From an uncultured Lachnospiraceae bacterium (GTDB taxonomy: Bacteria > Bacillota > Clostridia > Lachnospirales > Lachnospiraceae), in the NCBI GenBank assembly GCA_910589385.1, contig CAJUTU010000009.1, positions 47,462-111,461 of the forward strand: DNA of 64,000 bases, in the 5' to 3' direction. The translations under genes and the position numbers were made by a program. Shown here in pieces: positions 37,052-45,685 of the stretch. Position 1 is the first letter of the stretch. The number at the start of each line of letters is the position of its first letter. Under the pieces are notes generated by a model. It was not told the DNA's origin. It worked only from the letters and a program-made list of their open reading frames with translations, and searched no databases.

Positions 37052-38233
37052 TCAGGTATTTTCAACAAAAGGCGATGCTGAACTACAACTTCTGCAAAGT
37101 ATCTCTATACTACAGTCTCCATTACATCCCTTTTTAACTTTCTCCATCTCACTGCTATTTATTATGTCCTGATAAGATTCATAAAATAAATTTCCAAGCA
37201 CATGCTTCATACCATAATCCTGTGGGCATAAAAGCACAGTTCCATCTGGAAGAATCACATTATGGTCAAATGCTTCACCACACATACTGCACCTAATCAG
37301 ACTGCCTATCACTCTCTTTTTTATCAAATGATCCGCTTCAAGATTTCCGGCTCTGTCATTTAATGCTGTCAACACTTCGTGTTTACCTGACACAATTTTT
37401 TTTACTTCGTCGTCGGGTTCCGTTTGTGCATTCCACAAATTAACCACGGGTAATCCATCTTTTCTTTTTGCATTAGCTATAAAATCTAATTTTTCAAGAT
37501 ACTCCTGTGTAACAGGAATATTTGCATATTTGAATTTATCTGCAACATGAAGCGCCATATAACTGATTGATAATTCACACAATTTCTTCACATCATCCAT
37601 GCTGGCTCCCACTAAAGTAGTATAAACAATTACATCCCTCCCACTTTCACAGGCAACAGAAATCATCTTCATACAGTCTGGATTAAGAAATGGCTCTCCC
37701 ATTCCGGCAAATTCGATTATGCTGTTTTGTGGAAGCTTTTTTATACATTGAATGAAATTATCTAAACTCATCAACGTTTCACGATTTTTATTTTTTTTAA
37801 AGTACTTACTCAACAACAAATCCTGCGGACAAAATTTACAATTAATGGAGCATCCTATTCGCGTTGTTATTTCAATTAATGGCCTGTTTCCGTATCCCCT
37901 GTTACCACCACGGTCTAAGTATTTAAAACCATGAATAACATTAAACATCTTACATCCAATGTTCGTTAAATATCGGGTTACTTCGCTGTCATTTTTTCTA
38001 TTTAACCCTAAGATAATCCCTGCATTGTCCTTTATAGCATTTTTTGACTCCAATATTGGATATCCATATAATTCCGTATTGTCATCAAGCGCTGTCACAA
38101 CCCAAGCATCTATTTCTATCCCTTCTTTATGCAAAAGCTCATATATATTTCTTGCATACATTCCTGTCCCATATATGTATAACTTTTCCGTTCTTGCGAG
38201 CAGATTTTTTACATCAACCGTTAACTCCTTCAT
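37052..38233 (-). CDS. Rossmann module fused to a radical SAM/SPASM enzyme
   Basis: Residues 12-105 are the recurrent module (LYIYGTGMYARNIYELL, AGIILGLNRKND). The radical SAM motif is CSINCKFC (Cys128, Cys132, Cys135) in the context ITTRIGCSINCKFCPQD, followed by EFAGMGEPFLNPD. The C-terminal part has CSMCGEAFD, VLLCPQDYG and CNGDCSIEILCRSC, a cysteine pattern of SPASM domains that bind auxiliary iron-sulphur clusters. SPASM enzymes often carry out dehydrogenations. It lies directly upstream of the DXS-like gene, so its substrate may belong to that polyol branch (inference). Confidence 0.8.
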   Translation of the reverse strand: MKELTVDVKNLLARTEKLYIYGTGMYARNIYELLHKEGIEIDAWVVTALDDNTELYGYPILESKNAIKDNAGIILGLNRKNDSEVTRYLTNIGCKMFNVIHGFKYLDRGGNRGYGNRPLIEITTRIGCSINCKFCPQDLLLSKYFKKNKNRETLMSLDNFIQCIKKLPQNSIIEFAGMGEPFLNPDCMKMISVACESGRDVIVYTTLVGASMDDVKKLCELSISYMALHVADKFKYANIPVTQEYLEKLDFIANAKRKDGLPVVNLWNAQTEPDDEVKKIVSGKHEVLTALNDRAGNLEADHLIKKRVIGSLIRCSMCGEAFDHNVILPDGTVLLCPQDYGMKHVLGNLFYESYQDIINSSEMEKVKKGCNGDCSIEILCRSCSSASPFVENT

Positions 38234-38255
38234 AAGTTAGTTCCTCATCCAATCT

Positions 38256-38960
38256 TTAAGTCAGCCTTTTCCTAATCACGATGTTTTGTCCATCCAAATA
38301 CTGCTCATCCTCCAGTAAAAGATTCGTGATTACTTTTGCAACTTCCACTGGCTGCATAATCATCGCTGAATCTTCATCTGGGGCTAGCTTTGCCCTGAGT
38401 TTTGTAGCACAACGTCCAGGTGAGACACAGTAAACCTTAATCCCATATTCTGCAAGCTCCTCTGTTAATGTCTGTGAAATAGAAATCATCGCCGCTTTGG
38501 AAGATGAATAGGTTATCCATCCCGGCCTGGGGCCCATACCCGCCGTAGATGCTATATTCACTATTTTCCCACCGTTTTTTTTCATATAACGCACAGCTTC
38601 GCGTATCAAAATAAGAGGAGAAAAAACATTGACTGCATATGTAATCTGTATATTATTCAAGGAGGTAGACAATATTGGCTGCGGCTCTGTATAGCCTGCA
38701 ATATTTAACAAACAGTCAATACTCAGGTATTTGCTGTAAATTTTTTTTATAATATCAGGAATTTTTTCCGGTTCTTCCAAGTCAATATTCCACACTGATA
38801 TATTTGCGTCTCTAACAAACATCAACTCTTTGGTTCTTTCCAACTCTTGCTGATTTCGTCCAATCAATACAATATTGTCAAACATCCCTTTTTTACTGAT
38901 AAGAATAGCTGTCTCCCGACCTATACCTGAACTTGCACCAGATATAATACACGTTTTCAT
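38256..38960 (-). CDS. Short-chain dehydrogenase/reductase, probable ketose-phosphate reductase
   Basis: Classical SDR of 234 residues with SGASSGIGRETAI, the NIAGY segment, IASTAGMG and YSSSKAAMI (Ser and YxxxK). It is placed immediately after the IspD/TarI-like gene. In Haemophilus Acs1/Bcs1 an IspD-like cytidylyltransferase and an SDR are fused in one polypeptide that makes CDP-ribitol; here the same two parts are adjacent separate genes. I infer that it reduces a ketose 5-phosphate to the alditol phosphate that is then activated. Substrate could be ribulose 5-phosphate or the product of the DXS-like enzyme. Confidence 0.78.
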   Translation of the reverse strand: MKTCIISGASSGIGRETAILISKKGMFDNIVLIGRNQQELERTKELMFVRDANISVWNIDLEEPEKIPDIIKKIYSKYLSIDCLLNIAGYTEPQPILSTSLNNIQITYAVNVFSPLILIREAVRYMKKNGGKIVNIASTAGMGPRPGWITYSSSKAAMISISQTLTEELAEYGIKVYCVSPGRCATKLRAKLAPDEDSAMIMQPVEVAKVITNLLLEDEQYLDGQNIVIRKRLT

Positions 38961-39641
38961 CTATTTTCTCCTAGCAATATACTCATAATAAATTTTTTCT
39001 CCCATTATCAAATCCATTGGTTCTGTAATTTTTATATTGAAACTGCTACCATTGACAATTTCTATATCCGTTTTATCATAATAAAACAAAAGACTAGCAT
39101 CTTCCGTAAATTTCACACATTCCTTTCTGGCTTTTTTATGCGCTTCCAACAACGGACTCTTTATAAACTTTTGAGGGAGCTGTACATTAACTAGCTCAGC
39201 ACGGTTTAAAATATCCTTCACATACTTTTGGCCTTTCAGAACGGTATAAGGAATAGAGCAGCCTAAAATTGCATTGCTTTTTTCAGCTTTTATCAAGTTT
39301 CTGTAATCATCCAAAACCGCAAAAGGCCTTGCCGCTTCATGTATCAAAACATTATCTGATTTTGTCTTGAGAAGCCCCTGATAGACAGATTCCTGTCGTG
39401 TCTCTCCGTTCTGCACAAATTTTAATGGCTTTTCAATCATATATTGTTTTGCCATCTGCGAGATTTCCTGCTCATACTTTTTTTCACAAACAATAATAAT
39501 TTCCTCAACTTCAGACAGCTTATCAATTCTTTCCAAGGAATGCATAATTATCGGCTTTCCTGCAAGAAGCAGATACTGCTTGGGTATTTCTTTTCGTACT
39601 CTTTTTCCCTTTCCACCTGATAATAAAATTGCTGAATACAA
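38961..39641 (-). CDS. IspD/TarI-family cytidylyltransferase
   Basis: A 226-residue enzyme transferring CMP from CTP to a polyol phosphate. Seen: AILLSGGKGKRVRKEIPKQY (nucleotide-binding loop with conserved Arg and Lys), HEAARPF, and the TEDASLLFYY and KITEPMDLIMGE segments near the C-terminus. IspD (methylerythritol phosphate) and TarI (ribitol 5-phosphate) share these motifs. The adjacent SDR and glycerophosphotransferase favour a polyol donor for a surface polymer over isoprenoid synthesis. The stop is directly next to the SDR start. Confidence 0.82.
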   Translation of the reverse strand: MYSAILLSGGKGKRVRKEIPKQYLLLAGKPIIMHSLERIDKLSEVEEIIIVCEKKYEQEISQMAKQYMIEKPLKFVQNGETRQESVYQGLLKTKSDNVLIHEAARPFAVLDDYRNLIKAEKSNAILGCSIPYTVLKGQKYVKDILNRAELVNVQLPQKFIKSPLLEAHKKARKECVKFTEDASLLFYYDKTDIEIVNGSSFNIKITEPMDLIMGEKIYYEYIARRK

Positions 39642-39666
39642 CTATTTTTACCTCTTTTCGTATATC

Positions 39667-40920
39667 CTATTTTGTAATACATTGTTCTATAATATCTGCT
39701 ATTCTTTGACTTGCTCTTCCATCAAACACCAAGTTTACTGATTCCATGAACTGCTTCACTTTCTCTCCATAGGCGTTTTCTTGAAAATTTCTTATATTTT
39801 GTTCCAGTTCTTCATTATTCTGCGCAATGGAATAAGGCAATATCGCTTTTATTCCAGGTGTAATTTCCTTATTATTTCTTACCTCTACATAAGAATCATT
39901 TGTAAAGTTCCAAAGCATACTCCCTCTGTCATCTGCATACTGTCCTATGTCATCTGCATAAATAAATACAGGTATACCCGCAAAACTTGCATCCATAGCT
40001 GCACTGGAGTAATCGGTAATATATGCGTCCACTCCTGCCAGCAGTTGACTCATATCATCTTCCATGCTGACATCAAAAATTCGCCTCATAATTCGTGCGT
40101 TGAAATCCAGTTTCATTTTTTCTGCAATCTGAGGATGCAGACGAATAAATAAAATCCAATTACCGCCAAATCGATTTTCCATAGCTTCTAGCACCCGTCC
40201 AAAATCTATACTCAATTCCCCAGAAGCAACACTCCTCTTCCCATTCCTCTGAGTCTCTCGAAATGTTGGCGCATACATGACTATCTTATCTGTTTCAGCC
40301 AGCCCATATGTTTTCCGTATTTTTTTTCTTTCTTTTTCTCTTTCTCCATACAAAACGTCACATCTTGGAGCACCAACCCGCAAAAACTCACCATTATAAA
40401 CAAGACCTTTCGGGTACATTTCATCACACCATTCTGAATCTGTAACTACATAATCAATCATATCCGAATCATTTTTACTAACGAGATACGCCATTTTGGA
40501 AAAAGCATCCTTTCTCCACAGACCTATACTTTTAAATCCAATTGTCGCATGCCATGTCTGTATATAATACTGTCCCTTTCTTTTAACCGTCCCATAAGGC
40601 TTTCTATAATTGTCTATCCATATCTTAGAAGTTGCTAGATGCCATATTCTATTCCATGCCGTATTTTTCACTTTTCGTATATAATTCGGAAATTCTTTCT
40701 CACAGTCATTCACAAACCAGACAAATCTATAGACGGAACTTCTCCTATGCAGCTCTTCTACAATGTATTTAGGATTACATCCAAACCCACCCTTCCCTTC
40801 AAAAGTGCAGACAGCTATTTTATTTCTTTGAATTGGCATTATTCTACATAACATAAAAAGAACAGTATTGCCAAATGCTTGTATTTTTCGTTTTAATATA
40901 TACCTATCTTCTGCTACCAA
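39667..40920 (-). CDS. CDP-glycerol/ribitol glycerophosphotransferase family protein
   Basis: A TarL/TagF-like polyol-phosphate transferase of 417 residues. It contains YYIQTWHATIGFKSIGLWR (the catalytic His-containing segment), GAPRCDVLYG, MYAPTFRETQ, IRLHPQI and DAYITDYSSAAMDASFAGIPVF. The TTG start is supported by GGAGG upstream, six bases away. Its gene directly precedes the cytidylyltransferase and SDR genes, so it probably polymerises or transfers their CDP-alditol product. Confidence 0.85.
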   Translation of the reverse strand: MVAEDRYILKRKIQAFGNTVLFMLCRIMPIQRNKIAVCTFEGKGGFGCNPKYIVEELHRRSSVYRFVWFVNDCEKEFPNYIRKVKNTAWNRIWHLATSKIWIDNYRKPYGTVKRKGQYYIQTWHATIGFKSIGLWRKDAFSKMAYLVSKNDSDMIDYVVTDSEWCDEMYPKGLVYNGEFLRVGAPRCDVLYGEREKERKKIRKTYGLAETDKIVMYAPTFRETQRNGKRSVASGELSIDFGRVLEAMENRFGGNWILFIRLHPQIAEKMKLDFNARIMRRIFDVSMEDDMSQLLAGVDAYITDYSSAAMDASFAGIPVFIYADDIGQYADDRGSMLWNFTNDSYVEVRNNKEITPGIKAILPYSIAQNNEELEQNIRNFQENAYGEKVKQFMESVNLVFDGRASQRIADIIEQCITK

Positions 40921-40941
40921 CGATAACCTCCAGCAAACATT

Positions 40942-41670
40942 CTAGTTCAAATACCTCTCGGGCTCGTTCAATATAATATCCGTAATTCCTTTTTCTTCCA
41001 ATTCATTTAAATTTAGTTTTGTTCCTGTTGGTCTTTCAGGAAACAGATGCCCTGCCATCCATGTCCTAACTGTGTATCCTTTTAAGTCTTCTGCCGACAC
41101 ATCTATCCCTTTCCAAAATGGGTGGATTACGCTTGCACCACAATCGCCTTTCATCTTGTATATGCAGTCAGACGCTTTTGCATCAAGTATGCCAAGCTCT
41201 GACTGTGGCGCTAAATCTTTTAGCTTACTCAACGACCTGGCATAAAATGTTGAATATACAACAGCATTTTCAAACTTTCGTTCACGCACAAGTCCTGTGA
41301 TTTTTTCTTCCATACCAGAATATGGATAAATGCTGTTTTTAAGTTCAATATTTAATTTCATTCCTGATTTAAGTCTATCTTCTAATAAGTCAAGAACTTC
41401 TTCCATTGTCGGTATATGCTGTATTTCATTTTCTCCTGCATATATATGGAGCTTACTTAATTCCTTTAAAGTAAAATCCCTGACATAGCCAGTCCCTTCT
41501 GTAGTTCTGTCTACCCGTTCGTCATGGATCACTACAAGTTCTCCATCCTTTGTAAGCTGTATATCAAGTTCTATACCTGTAAGCCCTGCTATATTCATCG
41601 CTTTTTCAAACGCAAGAAGTGTATTCTCCGGATACATCTGGCTGCATCCCCTATGTGCCCATATTTTCAT
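40942..41670 (-). CDS. Glycerophosphodiester phosphodiesterase
   Basis: A GDPD/UgpQ family TIM-barrel hydrolase that releases glycerol 3-phosphate from glycerophosphodiesters. Seen: WAHRGCSQMYPENTLLAFEKA with the catalytic His and the ENT motif, GIELDIQLTKDGELVVIHDE with the metal-binding Glu/Asp and second His, and LNIELKN. It has no signal peptide, so it is cytoplasmic. Overlap of four bases with the upstream cytidylyltransferase-oxidoreductase gene suggests that it provides or recycles glycerol phosphate for the CDP-glycerol branch. Confidence 0.9.
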   Translation of the reverse strand: MKIWAHRGCSQMYPENTLLAFEKAMNIAGLTGIELDIQLTKDGELVVIHDERVDRTTEGTGYVRDFTLKELSKLHIYAGENEIQHIPTMEEVLDLLEDRLKSGMKLNIELKNSIYPYSGMEEKITGLVRERKFENAVVYSTFYARSLSKLKDLAPQSELGILDAKASDCIYKMKGDCGASVIHPFWKGIDVSAEDLKGYTVRTWMAGHLFPERPTGTKLNLNELEEKGITDIILNEPERYLN

Positions 41671-43004
41671 GTTCTTCCCATCCCCTTCTGGAATTTCTCC
41701 AAGATTCCTGCCAATGCCACAGAATCTCCTCTTGTCAGTTTGAAATATTTCTTTTTATCACCATTTATCATGGAAAGCATGTCACTAATTTCATACCTGA
41801 GTCCATCTCCAAGAAATCTCTCTGAAAATTTCTCCACATCATCTGGATTCTCCCTGTGCACCTCAAAATAATTGGTTTTCCACCATGGAGCATCTGCAGT
41901 GATATAGCCTCTTGTTCCTGATATAAGCAGCTTTCCCTCTGACTTTACCCCCAGCCCACATGTAGCTGTAGCCAGTCCATTTGGATATCTTAAATATGCC
42001 TTCGTGAAAATATCTATGCCATTTTCATCCTTAATGGATTCAAACCTTATATCCTCATAAGCATGTCCAAATATCTTTAACGCAGGAAGCAGGCAGTAAC
42101 TTCCAAGTTCCGTAAAGCTTCCACCGTAATTTACATCCTTTAATTCCCTGTTATTCTCATCCTCAAGCTTTGTAAAACACGCCTCTACATTTCTTATGCT
42201 TCCTATCGTACCGCCGCATGCTATCCCTAGCAGCTTCGCAAATCCCGGGCAGTATGCCGTCTTTATCCCTTCAATAAGCACAAGTCTCTTTTCTTTTGCA
42301 AGTTTAAACAGTTCCTCTGCATGTGCTTTATTAAGGCACATTGGTTTTTCACACAGGACATGTTTATCATGTTCCAGCGCCTGCTTAATATAGCCATAAT
42401 GTGTCTCGTGTGGAGATGCTATATACACCATATCTGACATATCAAAAAACTTTTCAATATCCTCATATGCATCTATACCCCATTTATGTGCAAACAATTT
42501 AGCGCTTTTTGTATGGGGATTGTATACCCCCTGTGCGTTCACACCGCTCACAAGCGCAGCCTCCGTTATGAATCTGTTTGCTATACGCCCCGTACCTATG
42601 ATTCCTATCCTCTGTATGGGGGTCATCTGTGCGCGGAGCATAGTGCTTGATATATTCTTAGTCCTTTCAAGGTATATTACTTTACAGTAATCTTTAAGAT
42701 AATCAAAAATACCCGTCCAGTCAGAACCCACTACAAAAATGTCAATGTTATATTTCTGTATGTCTCTGAATTTCTGCCCTTGGGACTCTTCAACAATAAT
42801 TTCATCCGCAAATCCGGTCTTCTTTACATTCTCTATACGCGTCATAAGGGAATCCATCACATTTAACTTTCCCCTTGCCTGATCATACTCTTCTGTGGTG
42901 ACACCTACTATTAGGTAGTCCCCCAGCTGCTTTGCACGTTGTAAAAGCTTATAGTGTCCCTCATGCAGCAGATCAAAGGTTCCATATGTTATAACCTTTA
43001 CCAT
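41667..43004 (-). CDS. Fusion of TagD-like cytidylyltransferase and Gfo/Idh/MocA oxidoreductase
   Basis: Residues 1-130 are a glycerol-3-phosphate cytidylyltransferase domain: VITYGTFDLLHEGHYKLLQ (HxGH), VVGSDWTGIFD and TKNISSTMLR (ISSTxxR). Residues 133-445 are an NAD(P)-dependent Gfo/Idh/MocA oxidoreductase: RIGIIGTGRIANRF, ASPHETHYGYIKQAL, HVLCEKPMCLNKAHAEEL (with the EKP motif). The fusion parallels Haemophilus Acs1, where a cytidylyltransferase and a reductase cooperate, but with unrelated families. The probable outcome is reduction of a keto-polyol phosphate followed by CDP activation. Start supported by GGAGG. Confidence 0.85.
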   Translation of the reverse strand: MVKVITYGTFDLLHEGHYKLLQRAKQLGDYLIVGVTTEEYDQARGKLNVMDSLMTRIENVKKTGFADEIIVEESQGQKFRDIQKYNIDIFVVGSDWTGIFDYLKDYCKVIYLERTKNISSTMLRAQMTPIQRIGIIGTGRIANRFITEAALVSGVNAQGVYNPHTKSAKLFAHKWGIDAYEDIEKFFDMSDMVYIASPHETHYGYIKQALEHDKHVLCEKPMCLNKAHAEELFKLAKEKRLVLIEGIKTAYCPGFAKLLGIACGGTIGSIRNVEACFTKLEDENNRELKDVNYGGSFTELGSYCLLPALKIFGHAYEDIRFESIKDENGIDIFTKAYLRYPNGLATATCGLGVKSEGKLLISGTRGYITADAPWWKTNYFEVHRENPDDVEKFSERFLGDGLRYEISDMLSMINGDKKKYFKLTRGDSVALAGILEKFQKGMGRT

Positions 43005-43090
43005 ATGTATACTGCCTCCATTTCGACATGTCCTTTATTTAACACTTATTATCAGGTCCTTATGATGGATCTGTGATTATTTCCATATGT

Positions 43091-45685
43091 TTACAGACTG
43101 CTTATAAATTCATGTACTTTTATCCCACAGCTTCCGTCATTGTTTGCAGATATCTTCCCATAACTCCTTATCTGTTTATCCCTGTCAAACTGCTTCCCTG
43201 TAATATTCCCATCCAAAAAATTTTTTAACGAATTAAATGCATTCTCAACACAGCAATATCTAAGCCATTGTGAGTAATCACAAAAGCCGCCTTCATGAAT
43301 CTTTAAATCATCTACATCAAATTTGACCTCTATTTCTTCCCCACATTCATTTTTTTCAAAGTCATAAGAATACATTTTCCTTTCAGGCCAATAAAATAAC
43401 TCATATCTCGTATTTCCTTCTTCCATTACCCCGAAAAGTGAATACTTAAAACCCGTATGAAAATATTCTGTGCTTTCCTTATATGGTATTGGCAGATCCC
43501 ATCGGGTAAATATCCCTGTTTCCATATTTAATTTCAATCCCGAATTCCCCCAAATCGGCAGGAAATACAACTCATTTTTAAAAAACGCCACTGGCAAAAC
43601 CGGATATTCGTCAGTGACAATTTTAAATGATGGATGGATACATGAGAAACTCTCCGGAAAACCTGTATACTCCTTTAAAACTCCTGCTTTCGGATTCCAA
43701 TTAAGTATTGTCTGACCCCTATATGGTGTCATCCATAAACTATCTTCCCATACCAAGATGGCAATACAGCCATTCTGATTATTAACAGGCAATTCCAAAA
43801 CTTCGGACTTTCCACTTTCTATGTCATGTTTATATATATAGCTGTCCGTTGGAGATGAAATATATATCATCCCTTCATATATACAAATACCACCGGCTAC
43901 TTTTTCATTTCGCTCATTATTTTTTACAAATACATCTATATTCTCTTCAAAATACTTTATTTCACCGTTTTCTGTATTGTACCTTACCAAAGCCGGATAT
44001 CTCAGTGGTATTAAGAATAAATATTTTTCATACGCCAAAAAGCTGTAAAAAGATTCCCTGTTATTTCCATTGCGCTTTTCCAGCGAGATCTTTCTTCGGA
44101 CTCCTTTTTCATCAAAGGCAAGTATATCTTGTGCATTGTAAGGACAAACAAAACTTTTGCCATTTACATCACACACACCCAGGTAATATTCTCCGCCCGC
44201 ATATTCAGACAGGTCACAAAAATACTTATAATCATGTTTATATAGTTCTGACACATACAATTTATTTCCCTGCGTAATCGAATACCATTTTGTTGGCAGA
44301 TACCCAAGCCCATTGCCCACAATCGCTCCTCTCCAACTTTCCTCCTCAGGCAGACTCCACAACTGATTATTCAATATAAACAATGGTTTGCCTACTATTC
44401 CAAACACCGAAGTCACCGATGTAGCTGCATCTCCAATATACGCATCACTCCAGGCTATCGCATCAGTCATGTCAGGTGTATCATCAAAAATACCAATATC
44501 ATTCTCTATGTAGTATCTCTTTAATTCTTCATAAGCAGACCTATGCTGCAGACGCATAGAATTAAATGTAGACTCTAACAGCGGATGCGGCCGCCACAAA
44601 ATGCACACATCCTTTCTGTCCTTAAACGTATCAAACACATACCGCATTTTCTTCAGAAATGCATCCGTATCCCCCAACATACCGTTAATACTGGTATTAT
44701 AAAAAAATACCTTCTTGTGTTTCCCGTCCTGCCCCATCATCTTTTCTTTCCACTCTACAGGCGGATTTGGCGGATTTTGACACTTCTTTATGATTCTGTC
44801 AAACTTCGGGCTTCCAAAAGGCAAAAATTTATTGTCAGGAATCCTTTCATCAAAATAGTCCCTAAACATCGGCGCCTGTATTACAATATAATCTGCATTA
44901 AAATACACTGGAAGCGTTCTCTGCCCTTCGCTCATGCCACCTGCAGTGCTATAATACGGGCAATAAACAAGACAATCCGTGTATTTCTTTAAATTTGCCG
45001 AATAGTATCTAGGATGGATACTTGTAACCAAATTCCAGTTATCATATGCATAATTTGTATATATTACATCCGGTTTTCTTTCCTCAAAATTATATTTTTC
45101 CCAATCTATGACCGTTATATCTTGAGGATAATCATGCCCTTCATAGTGCATCTGGCCAAAACTGCGATCTGGTTTCAAATCATAATACGGAATTGCCACA
45201 CAGTATGCGTCACTATTCGCGTCTTCTTTTGCCGCAAGATATACACTTTCCATACTGTCCCACATGGACGCCTTATAAGAAAAGAAAACAATCTCTTTCC
45301 TTACCGCTATATCCTCCTTGACACTATTTTCTATTTTAATAAGCTGTTTCCGCAGACTCTTATATATCTTGTTTCCGTTAATGGAACTCTCCCTTTTGAA
45401 ATCACCGTCTGCCGCTCCCATTTCCTTATAAATATAAAACAGTATTTCACAATACTCTTCTATGTAAGACACCGTAATATGCCCTTCACCCTCGGTTTTC
45501 TCAATACTTTCTCCAAGAGATATAGCAAATCCCTGACATTCACTTAACATTTTGAGCGTATTCTGCATATTATACGGCAAATCATTGTTTTGCTGCTGTA
45601 GCCGTATCGCTTCTTTTATTTCTTCATGTGCCTGATGCAGGCTGTGTATAAAATCAAGTATTTTCTGTTTCTGCGCTTTTCTCAT
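43091..45685 (-). CDS. CDP-glycerol glycerophosphotransferase-like protein with C-terminal repeat domain
   Basis: An 864-residue protein. The N-terminal 100 residues are helical. Residues about 130-470 resemble the glycerophosphotransferase/GT-B family: VFFSYKASMWDSMES, YCPYYSTAGGM, LPFGSPKFDRI, VFFYNTSING, ILWRPHPLLES and IGDAATSVTSVFGIVGKPLF. Residues about 490-800 show repeated beta-strand units with aromatic and glycine-rich turns (GGICIYEGMIYISSPTDSYI and VLWEDSLWMTPYRG), as in a beta-propeller. The function of the latter is unknown; carbohydrate binding is a guess. It is the first intact gene of the cluster; its ATG overlaps the stop of a truncated upstream gene. Confidence 0.72.
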   Translation of the reverse strand: MRKAQKQKILDFIHSLHQAHEEIKEAIRLQQQNNDLPYNMQNTLKMLSECQGFAISLGESIEKTEGEGHITVSYIEEYCEILFYIYKEMGAADGDFKRESSINGNKIYKSLRKQLIKIENSVKEDIAVRKEIVFFSYKASMWDSMESVYLAAKEDANSDAYCVAIPYYDLKPDRSFGQMHYEGHDYPQDITVIDWEKYNFEERKPDVIYTNYAYDNWNLVTSIHPRYYSANLKKYTDCLVYCPYYSTAGGMSEGQRTLPVYFNADYIVIQAPMFRDYFDERIPDNKFLPFGSPKFDRIIKKCQNPPNPPVEWKEKMMGQDGKHKKVFFYNTSINGMLGDTDAFLKKMRYVFDTFKDRKDVCILWRPHPLLESTFNSMRLQHRSAYEELKRYYIENDIGIFDDTPDMTDAIAWSDAYIGDAATSVTSVFGIVGKPLFILNNQLWSLPEEESWRGAIVGNGLGYLPTKWYSITQGNKLYVSELYKHDYKYFCDLSEYAGGEYYLGVCDVNGKSFVCPYNAQDILAFDEKGVRRKISLEKRNGNNRESFYSFLAYEKYLFLIPLRYPALVRYNTENGEIKYFEENIDVFVKNNERNEKVAGGICIYEGMIYISSPTDSYIYKHDIESGKSEVLELPVNNQNGCIAILVWEDSLWMTPYRGQTILNWNPKAGVLKEYTGFPESFSCIHPSFKIVTDEYPVLPVAFFKNELYFLPIWGNSGLKLNMETGIFTRWDLPIPYKESTEYFHTGFKYSLFGVMEEGNTRYELFYWPERKMYSYDFEKNECGEEIEVKFDVDDLKIHEGGFCDYSQWLRYCCVENAFNSLKNFLDGNITGKQFDRDKQIRSYGKISANNDGSCGIKVHEFISSL

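Noticed and set aside
30842..38233. Radical SAM genes as part of a ribosomally made peptide (RiPP) cluster
   Set aside because: No precursor peptide, recognition-element domain or peptidase was found; neighbours are all sugar and polyol enzymes.
45014..45547. Plus-strand open frame of 177 codons
   Set aside because: Antisense to the glycerophosphotransferase-like gene; composition typical of a mirrored AT-rich gene.
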